DNA of 64,000 nt, from positions 2,498,001 through 2,562,000 of the forward strand of contig NZ_AP028672.1 of assembly GCF_041154505.1 (NCBI RefSeq), in the 5' to 3' direction. Made by a program: the position numbers and the translations under genes. This DNA is from Acidovorax sp. A79. Its GTDB lineage: Bacteria > Pseudomonadota > Gammaproteobacteria > Burkholderiales > Burkholderiaceae_C. The notes beneath the pieces are model-generated. The model had not been told where the DNA came from. It saw nothing but the letters and a program-made list of their open reading frames with translations, and did no database searches. Shown here in pieces: positions 49,100 through 57,693 of this stretch (positions are counted from its first letter, which is position 1; each line of letters begins with the position of its first letter).

Positions 49100-51327
49100 A
49101 ACCTGCGCAGCGCTGCCAGCCCCAGCAGCGCCGCCAGCACGAGCAGGCCCCATTCGGACAGCGTAGGAATCGCCTGCGCGCCGGCGGCCAGCCGCAGCAT
49201 GGCGTGCGGGTCGGCGATCGCGCCGGAGGCGGGATCGTTGTCGCCCATGCCGTTGTCGGTGACGGCAAAGCTCACCGTGTCGCCGCTGACCGCGCCATGC
49301 GGGAACCAGAGCGCCGTGGCACCGGCCGTGGCGGGGCCGAACTTGCGCGGCACCAGCCCCGCCAGGCTGCCGCTGGGGTAGGTGACGGCCACCGCCAGCG
49401 TGGCATTCGCGCAGCCCGTGGCCGTGAAGCGCAGCACGCCCAGCGGGGCGGTGGCGCCTGCGGGCAGGTTGTCGCCCGGGGCGGCGGCGGTCAGCGCCAG
49501 GCTGCCCACGGTGCAGCCCGCCGGGCCGCCGGAGATGCTGGCCTGCGCCACGCCGCCGCCGGGCACCGCCAGGCTGGCCTGGCCCACCGTCAGCGCCAGA
49601 GGCCCGCCCGTGGCGCTGGTGTTGTTGGCATCGCCCGCATAGCTGGCGGTGATGGCGTGCGCGCCCACCAGCAGGCCGCTGACGGTGCAGGCGGCCACGC
49701 TGCCCGTGATGGCGGGCGGGGCCGCGCAGGCCAGCGGCAGGCCGTCCGCGCTGAAGCTCACCGTGCCCGTGGGGTTGCTGGCGCTGCCGAACGTGGCGGT
49801 GAGGGTGACGCTGGCCCCCAGTGCGCTGGGGTTGGCGTTGGCCGCCAGCGCCAGCGTGGGCGCCGCCATCACGGCAAAGGTACGCGCTACGGGCGCCGCC
49901 GCCGCCCAGGCCCCGCCGCCCGGCTGGCTGGCCGTCAGCGTGCACGAGCCCGCGCCGCTGAAGCTGGCCACGCTGCCCGCCACGCTGCACGCGCCCGTGG
50001 CGCTGTAGGTGATGGGCAGGTTCGACGTCGCCGTGGCGCCCAGGGTCAGCGTGGTGCCCGCAGCCTGCGCGGGGATGGTGGCGGGGAGGAAGGTGATGCT
50101 CTGCGCGCCCAGGGGCGTGACCGCGTTGGTCACGGCGGCGTCCGAATCGGGTTGCGTGGGGGATCCGTTGTGCGCCACCACGCGGAACGTGTAGCTTGTT
50201 CCATTGGCCAGGTTCGCCACGGTGCAGCTGTGCCCGGAGCCGGTCACGGTGCAGGATCTGGCGGGGTCTTGCACGGCGGTGGCGGTGTAGCTGGTGATGG
50301 GGGCCCCATAGGCGTCCGCCCACCGTTCCGGGCTCCAGTCCACCGTCGCCTCGGCGTCGCCCGCGGTGGCGGTGGCGCTGGCCGGCGGGGGCGGCTTGCC
50401 TGCCTGCACCGTGATGGAAGTGGGCAGCGACGCCGAGCAGTGGCGGCTGTCCGTCACCGTGGCCGTGAAGCTGAACGTGCCCGTGGCCGTGGGGGTGCCG
50501 GAAATGGCGCCTGCAGCCGACAGCACCAGACCCGGCGGCAACGCCCCCGCCGCGACCGCGAAGGACGACCCGCCCACCGCCCCGGCCTGCGCCAGCGTGT
50601 AGGCATAAGCGGCCCCGGCCGTGCCGTTGGCGGGCGTGCCGGTGGCCGTCATGGCGGGGGCGGGGCAGAGCGTCACGTCGTCGATGCCGATGTAGTCGCC
50701 GTTCGCGCCGAAGGTGCCGGCGCCGGTCACGAAGTAGCGGAACGCGACGCGGCCCGAGGTGGGGGCGGCCAGCCCGGACACGGTGATGCGGTACTGCGTC
50801 CAGGCGGCGGGGTAGCCGCCCGCCGCCAGGCCAGGGTTGATGCTCGTCAGCAGCGTGGTGAAGTCTCCCACGTCGGTGGCGGTGGTGCCCACGTCCGTGC
50901 TGGCGCCCTGCGTGCTCATGCGCACTTCCAGGCGATCGGGGTAGTCCGTTGGGTTGGGGACCGGCTTGCGCGTATAGAAGGTCAGCACGTCGCCATTGCT
51001 CAGTGTGCGGTTCGGCATGACCAGCCAGTTGCTGATGGTGCCGCTGCTGCCCGTGTTCCTGAAGTTGGCCGCTATGTAGGCATTGGCTGCGCCGCTGTAG
51101 GCGTCGAACGGGCCGGGGTCCGGCAAGGCAGAGATGGGGGTGCCCTGGAACCAGCCCATGGCGCCCACCGGGGCGCTGTTGTTCTGCATGACCCAGCCAT
51201 TGCCCGATAGCGTGAAGGTTTCGTCAAAGCCTTCGTACAGGACTTGCGCAGGGGCCGCGCCCGGCAGCGCAGCCGCGGCGGCCAGCAGCAGGCCCACAAG
51301 GCGGGCGGTGGTGGAGGGGAATGGCAT
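49072..51327 (-). CDS. IPTL-CTERM surface protein with choice-of-anchor J, FN3 and Ig-like domains
   Basis: A 751-residue exported protein. After a signal peptide ending near APA-Q comes a choice-of-anchor J-type domain (about 29-220: VLYEGFDETFTLSGNGW ... DYIGIDDVTLCP), a putative-Ig module (PPGLVLSAAGAISGTPTATG), an FN3-like module with SYTFRVVAHNGSP, an Ig repeat (VTLTATFGSASNPTGTVSF) and a choice-of-anchor U-type module (LVPRKFGPATAGATALWFP). The C-terminus QAIPTLSEWGLLVLAALLGL is a canonical IPTL-CTERM signal for exosortase H-type processing. The last ten residues are encoded by a dispersed repeat copy. A palindromic operator lies 57 bases upstream of the start. Confidence 0.9.
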   Translation of the reverse strand: MPFPSTTARLVGLLLAAAAALPGAAPAQVLYEGFDETFTLSGNGWVMQNNSAPVGAMGWFQGTPISALPDPGPFDAYSGAANAYIAANFRNTGSSGTISNWLVMPNRTLSNGDVLTFYTRKPVPNPTDYPDRLEVRMSTQGASTDVGTTATDVGDFTTLLTSINPGLAAGGYPAAWTQYRITVSGLAAPTSGRVAFRYFVTGAGTFGANGDYIGIDDVTLCPAPAMTATGTPANGTAGAAYAYTLAQAGAVGGSSFAVAAGALPPGLVLSAAGAISGTPTATGTFSFTATVTDSRHCSASLPTSITVQAGKPPPPASATATAGDAEATVDWSPERWADAYGAPITSYTATAVQDPARSCTVTGSGHSCTVANLANGTSYTFRVVAHNGSPTQPDSDAAVTNAVTPLGAQSITFLPATIPAQAAGTTLTLGATATSNLPITYSATGACSVAGSVASFSGAGSCTLTASQPGGGAWAAAAPVARTFAVMAAPTLALAANANPSALGASVTLTATFGSASNPTGTVSFSADGLPLACAAPPAITGSVAACTVSGLLVGAHAITASYAGDANNTSATGGPLALTVGQASLAVPGGGVAQASISGGPAGCTVGSLALTAAAPGDNLPAGATAPLGVLRFTATGCANATLAVAVTYPSGSLAGLVPRKFGPATAGATALWFPHGAVSGDTVSFAVTDNGMGDNDPASGAIADPHAMLRLAAGAQAIPTLSEWGLLVLAALLGLAALRRFQAGSASSA
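49191..49474. repeat. 284-bp direct repeat, copy 1 (anchor U module)
   Basis: Aligns without gaps to 51610-51893; I count about five mismatches. It encodes the choice-of-anchor U-type module of the anchor J protein. The near-identity implies recent duplication or gene conversion. Confidence 0.92.
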
Positions 51328-51383
51328 GGGTGGGCTGGTGGCGATGAAGATGCGCCATGTTGCCGTTGCCTGCCGCTTTTGTA

Positions 51384-51403
51384 TGTCCTCAGAACTGAGG
51401 ACA
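51384..51403. promoter_or_regulatory. palindromic operator, copy 1 (TGTCCTCAG-AA-CTGAGGACA)
   Basis: A perfect 9-bp inverted repeat with a 2-base spacer, 57 bases upstream of the anchor J protein gene. It lies in a 33-bp block repeated with one mismatch before the Kelch gene. It is probably bound by the local LuxR-type response regulator. Confidence 0.75.
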
Positions 51404-51423
51404 AGGCCCTGCCAGGGTTCTAT

Positions 51424-51476
51424 GCAAAAAATAGCCCCCAGCGCCCACCCATCAAGCGCCAGCAGCTACAAAAAGA
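51424..51476 (-). repeat. dispersed palindromic repeat family A, copy 7
   Basis: AAAAAATAGCCCCCAGCGCC...AAGCGCCAGCAGCTACAAAAA, between the Kelch gene end and the operator of the anchor J gene. Confidence 0.8.
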
Positions 51477-51484
51477 GAAGTGAT

Positions 51485-54400
51485 TCACACCACCCGCCTT
51501 CCCACGCGGCCCGCTGACAGCGCCACCAGGGCCAGCAGGGCCGACAGCAGCAGCAAGCCCCCTTCGGACAGCGCCGGAATCGCCTGCGCGCCGGCGGGCC
51601 CGGCGGCCAGCAGCAGCATGGCGTGCGGGTCGGCGATGGCGCCGGGGGCGGGATCGTTGTCGCCCGTGCCGTTGTCGGTGACGGCAAAGCTCACCGTGTC
51701 GCCGCTGACCGCGCCATGCGGGAACCAGAGCGCCGTGGCACCGGCCGTGGCGGGGCCGAACTTGCGCGGCACCAGCCCCGCCAGGCTGCCGCCGGGGTAG
51801 GTGACGGCCACCGCCAGCGTGGCATTCGCGCAGCCCGTGGCCGTGAAGCGCAGCACGCCCAGCGGGGCGGTGGCGCCTGCGGGCAGGTTGTCGGCGCCGG
51901 TGGCCGCGCTCAGGCCCAGGGTGTTCACGGTGCAGCCGGGCGGGCCGCCGGTGATGCCGACCTGCGCCGTGCTGCCGCCGCCGCCCGGCACGGGCACGGC
52001 AGCGGTGTTGACGGTGTGCGCCAGCGGGCTGGCGGTGGCGGGCGCGTTGTCGGCGTCGCCCGTGTAGCTGGCGGTGATGCTGTGCAGGCCCATGGCCAGG
52101 CTGCTGGTGGCGCAGGTGGCCACGCCGCCGCTGAAGGTGGCCGTGGTGCAGGCCAGCGGCGCGCCATCCACGCTGAACGCCACCTGGCCCGTGGGGCTGG
52201 CGGATGCGCCGTTCAGCGTGGCGGTGAAGGTGACGCTGGCGCCCACGGCGCTGGCGGACAGGGCCAGCGTGGGCTGGGCCTGCGTGCCCAGCAGCAGCGC
52301 GTTGGACGCCATGCCGTTCACGAACGCCCGCAGCGCATACCGGCCGCTGGGCAGCACGCCCGGCGCGGCCACGTCGATGCTGGCGGCGGTGGAGCCGGTG
52401 GGCGCGAGCCAGGTGTGCGCGCCGTTGTCCAGCCGCGTCAACTGCACCAGCGGCAAGGGGGTGGGCGATGCGCTGGTGCCGCCGCCGCTGGCCTCGCTGT
52501 CGCCACGCAGCCGCAAACCGGTGAGGGTGAAGGCCGCGCCGCTCAACCGGGCGGGGCCGCCGGTCAATGTGGGAATGCGGGCCGGGGGCACTGCGCCGCC
52601 GGCAGGGTCGTAGCGCTCGGCGGTGGCGATGCCGCTGGTGGCCGTGACGCCGTCGCGCCCCCCGGCGGCGAGCACCGTGCCATCGGGCAGCACGGTGGCG
52701 GTGTGGTAGGCGCGCACAGTGGCCAGCGCGCCGGTGGCGGCCCAGGCGCCCGTGGCGGGGTCGTACAGTTCGGCGCTGCCCAGGTAGCCGCCACCACCCC
52801 CCCCAGCGGCCAAAACCTTGCCGCCGGGCAGCAGGGTTGCGGTGTGGCCGGAGCGTCCGGTGTTGAGCGGGCCGGTGGGGCTCCATGCGTTCAGGGCGGG
52901 GTCGTAGAGTTCGGCGCTGCCGAGGTATGCGCCGCTGTACCCCCCCGCGACAAGCACCTTGCCCTGGGGCAGCAGGGTGGCGGTGTGTGTCCAGCGCGGG
53001 CTGGCCATCGCGCCGGCGCCGCTCCAGGTGCCCGAGGCGGGGTCGTACAGCTCGGCGCTGCCCAGGGGGCCGCCGCTGCCATTCCCCCCCGCGACGAGCA
53101 CCCTGCCGGTGGGCAGCAGGGTGGCCGTGGGCCCTTGGCGTGCGGCGCTCATCGCGCTCGTGGCGGACCAGAGGCCGGTGGCGGGGTCGTACAGCTCGGC
53201 GGTGGCGGTTTGGCTGTTGCTGATGTTGCTGCCCCAGCCCCCCACGACCAGCACCTGGCCGCTGGGCAGCAGGGCGGCGGCATGCCATAAGCGGGGGCTG
53301 GCCATCGCGCCGGTGCCGCTCCAGGTGCCCGTGGCGGGGTCGTAGAGTTCGGCGCTGGCGAGCGCTCCTGCGCTGCCGAGGCCGCCCACGACGAGCACCT
53401 TGCCGCCGGGCAGCAAGGTGGCGGTGTGGTAGGCGCGCGCGGCGGCCAGCGGGCCCGTGGCGGCCCAGGCGCCGGTGGCGGGGTTGTACAGCGCGGCAGC
53501 GCCGATGAGCTGCCCGGTGCCATAACCGGCGCCCCCGCCCGCGACGAGCACCTTGCCGTCCGGCAGCAGGGTGGCCGTGTGCTCCGTGCGCTGGCCTGGC
53601 AGCGCGCCGGTACCCTCCCAGGTGCCGATGGCGGGGTCGTAGAGCTCGGTGCTGGCGAGCAGCGCGCCAAGGTCGCTGGCGCCCCCGATGAAGAGCACCT
53701 TGCCCTGGGGCAGCAGGGTGGCGATGTGGCGCCAGCGCCCGTCGTTCAGGCCGCCGGCGGCGGTCCATTGGTTGGTGTCAGGGTCGTACAGTTCGGCGCT
53801 TTGGAGAGCGCTGCCGCTGCCGAAGCCTCCCGCCACGAGCACCTTGCCGCCGGGCAGCAGCGTGGCGGTGTGGAACAAGCGCTTGCTGTTCAGCGAGGCG
53901 GCAGGCGCCCAGGTATCGCCCTGGGGGTCATACAGCTCGGCGCTGGCAAGCTGCTCGCTGCCGCTGTTTCCGCCCACGGCAAGCACCCTGCCGTCGGGCA
54001 GCAAGGTGGCGGTGAAATCGCTGCGCGGCCCTTGCGGCAGCGGGGCGGCGGAGCCCCAGGTGTTGTCGCTCGGGCGGTACACCTCGGCGGTGGCGAGGTA
54101 TCCGGTGCCGTTGCCGCCGCCGACGACGAGCACCCTGCCGTCGGCCAGCAAGGTGGCGGTATGGCCCTGGCGCGCTTCGGCCAACTGCCCGGCGGGGGAC
54201 CAGGCGCCGGTGGCGGGGTCGTACAGTTCGGCCTGGGCCACCTGCCCCCCACTGGCGTGGCCGCCCGCGACGAGCACCCGGCCATCGGCCAGCAGGGTGG
54301 CGGTGTGTTCCGTGCGCGGCTGGGCCAGCGCGCTGGCACCGCTCCACAAGCCGGTGGCGGGGTCGTACAGCTCGACGCTGGCGATGAATGCGCTGCCGTC

Positions 54401-54733
54401 GTAGCCACCCGCCACGAGCACCTTGCCATGGGGCAGCAAGGTGGCGGTGTGGCCGCGGCGCGCGTGGGCGAGCGGGCCGGTGGCGGCCCACTGGCCGGCG
54501 GCGGGGTCGTACAGCTCGGCGCTGGCAAGGTGGCTGAGGCTGCCACCGCCATAGCCGCCCGCGACGAGCACCTTGCCGTTGGGCAGCTGGGTGCTGGTGT
54601 GCCATTGGCGCCCATCGCCCAGGCTGCCGCTGACCGCCCAGGTGCCCGCCTGGGCGTGGGCGGCCAGGCAGGCGATGGCGATGAACACGAGCTGGAGCAG
54701 CAGGGCGCGCAGGGCGCAGGGGCGGCGGGGCAT
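51485..54733 (-). CDS. 14-repeat Kelch surface protein with choice-of-anchor U and degenerate IPTL signal
   Basis: A 1,082-residue exported protein from ATG 54733 (signal peptide MPRRPCALRALLLQLVFIA...). It has 14 Kelch repeats of about 50 residues, each with a LP.GKVLVAGG core (for example LPNGKVLVAGGYGG, LPHGKVLVAGGYDG, LPSGQVLVVGGWGS), enough for two seven-bladed propellers. An Ig-like module (VTFTATLNGASASPTGQVAF) and a choice-of-anchor U-type module follow. The C-terminus QAIPALSEGGLLLLSALLAL then GRVGRRVV has lost the W of IPTLxxWG, so sorting may be altered. It lies under a copy of the palindromic operator and upstream of nothing else on its strand until the anchor J gene. Confidence 0.9.
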   Translation of the reverse strand: MPRRPCALRALLLQLVFIAIACLAAHAQAGTWAVSGSLGDGRQWHTSTQLPNGKVLVAGGYGGGSLSHLASAELYDPAAGQWAATGPLAHARRGHTATLLPHGKVLVAGGYDGSAFIASVELYDPATGLWSGASALAQPRTEHTATLLADGRVLVAGGHASGGQVAQAELYDPATGAWSPAGQLAEARQGHTATLLADGRVLVVGGGNGTGYLATAEVYRPSDNTWGSAAPLPQGPRSDFTATLLPDGRVLAVGGNSGSEQLASAELYDPQGDTWAPAASLNSKRLFHTATLLPGGKVLVAGGFGSGSALQSAELYDPDTNQWTAAGGLNDGRWRHIATLLPQGKVLFIGGASDLGALLASTELYDPAIGTWEGTGALPGQRTEHTATLLPDGKVLVAGGGAGYGTGQLIGAAALYNPATGAWAATGPLAAARAYHTATLLPGGKVLVVGGLGSAGALASAELYDPATGTWSGTGAMASPRLWHAAALLPSGQVLVVGGWGSNISNSQTATAELYDPATGLWSATSAMSAARQGPTATLLPTGRVLVAGGNGSGGPLGSAELYDPASGTWSGAGAMASPRWTHTATLLPQGKVLVAGGYSGAYLGSAELYDPALNAWSPTGPLNTGRSGHTATLLPGGKVLAAGGGGGGYLGSAELYDPATGAWAATGALATVRAYHTATVLPDGTVLAAGGRDGVTATSGIATAERYDPAGGAVPPARIPTLTGGPARLSGAAFTLTGLRLRGDSEASGGGTSASPTPLPLVQLTRLDNGAHTWLAPTGSTAASIDVAAPGVLPSGRYALRAFVNGMASNALLLGTQAQPTLALSASAVGASVTFTATLNGASASPTGQVAFSVDGAPLACTTATFSGGVATCATSSLAMGLHSITASYTGDADNAPATASPLAHTVNTAAVPVPGGGGSTAQVGITGGPPGCTVNTLGLSAATGADNLPAGATAPLGVLRFTATGCANATLAVAVTYPGGSLAGLVPRKFGPATAGATALWFPHGAVSGDTVSFAVTDNGTGDNDPAPGAIADPHAMLLLAAGPAGAQAIPALSEGGLLLLSALLALVALSAGRVGRRVV
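51610..51893. repeat. 284-bp direct repeat, copy 2 (anchor U module)
   Basis: Partner of 49191-49474, encoding the same module in the Kelch protein. The spacing of 2,419 bp and shared orientation make deletion or conversion between copies possible. Confidence 0.92.
52600..54620. repeat. tandem DNA repeats of the Kelch units
   Basis: About 14 units of roughly 140-165 bp, each containing TACAGCTCGGCGCTG-like and GCCACGAGCACCTTGCC-like blocks, recur through this stretch and encode the Kelch repeats. Unit boundaries are approximate. Confidence 0.85.
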
Positions 54734-54792
54734 GGCGGGGGCTTGGTGTGTGACGAACCGCCGGAATGTTAAGAAATTGCAACGCGCCTGTA

Positions 54793-54812
54793 TGTCCTCA
54801 GAACTGAGGACA
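54793..54812. promoter_or_regulatory. palindromic operator, copy 2 (TGTCCTCAG-AA-CTGAGGACA)
   Basis: A perfect copy 60 bases upstream of the Kelch gene start, in the same relative position as copy 1. The block 54790-54822 matches 51381-51413 with one mismatch. Confidence 0.75.
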
Positions 54813-54832
54813 AGGCCTTGCCGGAGTTTGAT

Positions 54833-54884
54833 GCCAAACAGGCCTCCAGCGCTTAGCAGGCAAGCGCCGGCAGCTATCAAAAGA
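54833..54884 (-). repeat. dispersed palindromic repeat family A, copy 8
   Basis: GCCAAACAGGCCTCCAGCGC, TTAGCAGG, CAAGCGCCGGCAGCTATCAA, between the kinase stop and the Kelch operator. Confidence 0.82.
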
Positions 54885-54892
54885 GTAGTACA

Positions 54893-56869
54893 TCAAGCCC
54901 CGCGCGCCAGCGGCAGCCACAGGGTGAATTCGCCCCCGCCCTCCCACGCCGCCCACTGGCAGCGCCCGCCCAGGGCCTGGGCGCGGTGGCGCACGTTGAG
55001 CAGGCCCTGCCCGGCCAGGGCGGCGGGCGGGCCTTCGGACAGCACGAAGGCGCCTGCGTTGTCGCGGATGCGCACCACCACGCCCGCGCCGCCCTGCCCG
55101 GCTTGCGCCTGCGGCGCGGTGGCCACGTCGATCAGGGTGGCCTGGGTGTGCTTGAGGATGTTGGCCAGCACTTCTTGCAGGATGCGCAGCACGTGCAGCG
55201 CGGACTGCGGGTCGAGCCAGGGCAGCGGGGGCAGGTCCTGCACGTTCCAGGCAAGGGTGATGCCCGCGGCCTTGAGCCGGGGCGCCAGGCGAAAGCGCAC
55301 GGCCGCCAGCAGCGCCAGCAGGTCGGCATCGGCGGGGTCCAGCGAGTCGATGGCGAGCTTGAGGTCGTCGATGCAGTCCTTGAGCACCTGGGCCGTGTCG
55401 GCCGTGCTGGCCTGGCCGCGCTCGACCATGCGCAGCGCGCTCATCAGCGACGAGCCGATGCCGTCGTGCATGTCCTGCATCATGCGCTGGCGCTCGGTGG
55501 CCAGGGTCTGCTGGCGCTCCAGCGCGCGCAGTTGCTCGTGGCTGGCGGTCAGTTCGCGCTCGCGGGCGGCGAGCTGGCTTTCCAGCCCGGCGTTGGCCAC
55601 CTCGACCGCGTGGATGGCGCCCACGTAGCGCCGCCAGACGATGGCCAGGAAGATGGCGAACAGGCCGATGGCGTTGTAGGGCGCCAGATAGACATGTTCC
55701 ATGTCGATGCGGTAGTTGACCATCAGCAGGTCGTGCGCGCCCGCGGGCACGTTCAGCGAGAACCAGGCGAACAGCACCAGCCCCTCGCGCGACCGCGCGC
55801 GCCACGAGGCCCACAGGCCCGACGCGGCCACCACCGCCGTCAGCACGGTGATGACGAGATAGACCAGCGGCAGCATGGCATCGAGGTACGGCAGCAGCGG
55901 CGGCAGCGGCAGGGTGAGCACGGTGCCCAGCGACACCAGCCCCGCGATGCCCAGCGCCAGCGCGGGCATGCGCCGCCCGTGCACGCGGAAGGCGAAGGCG
56001 AAGGTGCACACCATGGCCCAGCCCAGCGAATTGACGGTCATCCAGCCGAACCAGTCGTCGGGCACGGGCAGGGGCCGGTCGTCCACCACGTAGTGCAGGC
56101 TGCGCAGCAAGGTGGTGACGGAGATGGCGAAGAACAGCAGGTAGATGGGCTCGCGGCGGCGCACGCAGCCCACGGCCAGCGCGAACAGGCCAATGGCCAG
56201 AAAGGCGGCGCCGGTCAGGCTGATGAAGTCGTTCTGCACGAAGCGGCGCACGCTGTAGCGCCACAGCAGGTTCTGCTCGGTGCCCACCCAGGCGCTGGAG
56301 ACGGCCCCGCCCACGCCGCGCTGGCTGGCCATGCGCAGCCACACGGTGCGGGGCGGCTCGCCACCGGCGGCTTGGTTGCCCAGCGCCACCCACAGGGGCC
56401 GGTTGAAGCTGTTCCACACGCGGCTGCCGCGCGTGCGGTAGGCCATGCGGCCATCGACATAGACGGCGACGATGCCGATGGTCTGCCAGCGCGGCAGGTA
56501 CAGAAACAAGTCCTGGCCCGGCGCGCCCGATGCGCTGGGGGCACCGGGTGTACCGGGCGGGGGCAGGTCGAGCCGGTACCAGGCCACGTCGGGCGGGGCC
56601 CGCAGCGAGGCGCCGCCCTCGGCCAGGCTGCGCTCCCGCGCGTGGGGCAGCGGCACGCTGGCCCACGCGCCTTTCTCCTCCTCCCCTGCGAAGGGCGGCG
56701 CGGGCGGAGGTTCCCAGCCCGCGCCGGGCTCCATGCGGAAGGCGGCCTGCCGCAGGTGCGTGGGGTTATCGGTAGCGCTGCCGCCGCCGCAGGCCGCGAG
56801 CCAGGCGGCCAACAGCAGCGCGGCGCACCACCTACCCGTTCGCCAGAAGGCCTTGCCTGTGGGCGGCAT
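54893..56869 (-). CDS. NarL-class membrane sensor histidine kinase
   Basis: A 658-residue sensor kinase. The N-terminus has a signal with lipobox LAAC and an extracytoplasmic sensor domain (about 25-225). Seven or so membrane helices follow (about 235-425, from FISLTGAAFLAIGLFALAV onward), like 7TM-DISM receptors. A coiled coil leads to the HisKA_3 phosphoacceptor H468 in MMQDMHDGIGSSLMSALRM. The ATPase domain shows LQEVLANILKHTQAT and GQGLLNVRHRAQALGGRC. The gene overlaps the response regulator stop by 38 bases and is downstream of it, so both are one transcript. It is the expected partner of that LuxR-type regulator. Confidence 0.93.
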   Translation of the reverse strand: MPPTGKAFWRTGRWCAALLLAAWLAACGGGSATDNPTHLRQAAFRMEPGAGWEPPPAPPFAGEEEKGAWASVPLPHARERSLAEGGASLRAPPDVAWYRLDLPPPGTPGAPSASGAPGQDLFLYLPRWQTIGIVAVYVDGRMAYRTRGSRVWNSFNRPLWVALGNQAAGGEPPRTVWLRMASQRGVGGAVSSAWVGTEQNLLWRYSVRRFVQNDFISLTGAAFLAIGLFALAVGCVRRREPIYLLFFAISVTTLLRSLHYVVDDRPLPVPDDWFGWMTVNSLGWAMVCTFAFAFRVHGRRMPALALGIAGLVSLGTVLTLPLPPLLPYLDAMLPLVYLVITVLTAVVAASGLWASWRARSREGLVLFAWFSLNVPAGAHDLLMVNYRIDMEHVYLAPYNAIGLFAIFLAIVWRRYVGAIHAVEVANAGLESQLAARERELTASHEQLRALERQQTLATERQRMMQDMHDGIGSSLMSALRMVERGQASTADTAQVLKDCIDDLKLAIDSLDPADADLLALLAAVRFRLAPRLKAAGITLAWNVQDLPPLPWLDPQSALHVLRILQEVLANILKHTQATLIDVATAPQAQAGQGGAGVVVRIRDNAGAFVLSEGPPAALAGQGLLNVRHRAQALGGRCQWAAWEGGGEFTLWLPLARGA

Positions 56870-57536
56870 GGATGGCCTCGGCGCGCGTGTTGACCTGCAG
56901 CTTGGCGTAGATGCGCCGCACGAAGGTGAGCACCGTGGTGCGGGAGACGCCCATGGTGCGGGCCGTCTCCTCGGTGGTGAAGCCCTTGCTCACGCAGCGC
57001 AGCACCTCCTGCTCGCGCGCGGACAGCAGCGCGGCGGGCGGCTCGGTGGCGGGCGGCAGGCTGGCGGCGGCGCGCGCCAGGATCTTGCGCGCCACCATGG
57101 GGCTGATGGGGCTGCCGCCCGCGTGGATGCTGCGGATTTCCTCGGCCAGCTCGGCGGCGCTCACGTCCTTGAGCAGGTAGCCCATGGCCCCGGCCTCGAT
57201 GGAGCGCAGCACGTGCGTTTCATCGCCAAAGATGGTGCTCACCAGCACGCTGCAGCCGGGCCACTGCGCGCGCGCGGCGCGGATCACGTCCAGGCCCGAG
57301 CCGTCGGGCAGGCCCAGGTCCACCAGCAGCACATCCATGGGCGACTGGGGCAGCAGCGCCAGCGCCTCGGCCCGGCTGGCCGCCGCCATGGCCAGCGCCA
57401 GGTCGGGCTGCGCGCCGATCATGGCGATGAAGGTGTCGCGGCAGGCCGGGTCGTCCTCGACCACGCCCACCCGCAAAGGAGCCGGCAGGCGCGCGGGCCA
57501 GGGGGCGGGCAGGGGCGGGGCGGTGTCGGGGGCCAT
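56832..57536 (-). CDS. NarL/LuxR-type response regulator
   Basis: A 234-residue response regulator. The receiver has E27-D28-D29 and phosphoacceptor D73 in VLLVDLGLPDGSG, with the conserved K in GYLLKD. The LuxR helix-turn-helix is at about 170-230 (LSAREQEVLRCVSKGFTTEE, MGVSRTTVLTFVRRIYAKLQ). I use the ATG at 57536; a TTG at 57554 is possible. It heads the operon with the sensor kinase. The palindrome at 57574-57593, just upstream, may be its own binding site, giving autoregulation and control of the divergent beta-helix gene. Confidence 0.93.
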   Translation of the reverse strand: MAPDTAPPLPAPWPARLPAPLRVGVVEDDPACRDTFIAMIGAQPDLALAMAAASRAEALALLPQSPMDVLLVDLGLPDGSGLDVIRAARAQWPGCSVLVSTIFGDETHVLRSIEAGAMGYLLKDVSAAELAEEIRSIHAGGSPISPMVARKILARAAASLPPATEPPAALLSAREQEVLRCVSKGFTTEETARTMGVSRTTVLTFVRRIYAKLQVNTRAEAIHAAHRQGLLANG

Positions 57537-57573
57537 GGGCTGGATTATGGGCAAGCGCCGGGCAGCAGCGCCA

Positions 57574-57593
57574 TGTCATCAGTTCTGAGGACA
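57574..57593. promoter_or_regulatory. palindromic operator, copy 3 (TGTCATCAG-TT-CTGAGGACA)
   Basis: One mismatch from the perfect palindrome. It lies 38 bases before the response regulator start and 101 before the divergent beta-helix gene. The following bases ACAGGCGC also match the Kelch promoter, in the orientation facing the beta-helix gene. Confidence 0.7.
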
Positions 57594-57640
57594 GACAGGC
57601 GCATGGCCAATCCCTACCATCTGTGACTTCACGCCAATGC

Positions 57641-57693
57641 TTTCAATTTCATAGCTGCCTGCGCTTTCTGCGTGGGCGCTGGAAGCCTTTTTC
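57641..57693 (+). repeat. dispersed palindromic repeat family A, copy 9
   Basis: TTTCATAGCTGCCTGCGCTT, TCTGCGTG, GGCGCTGGAAGCCTTTTTC. It ends at the start codon of the beta-helix gene and provides the TGGAAG that may serve as its ribosome site. Confidence 0.82.
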
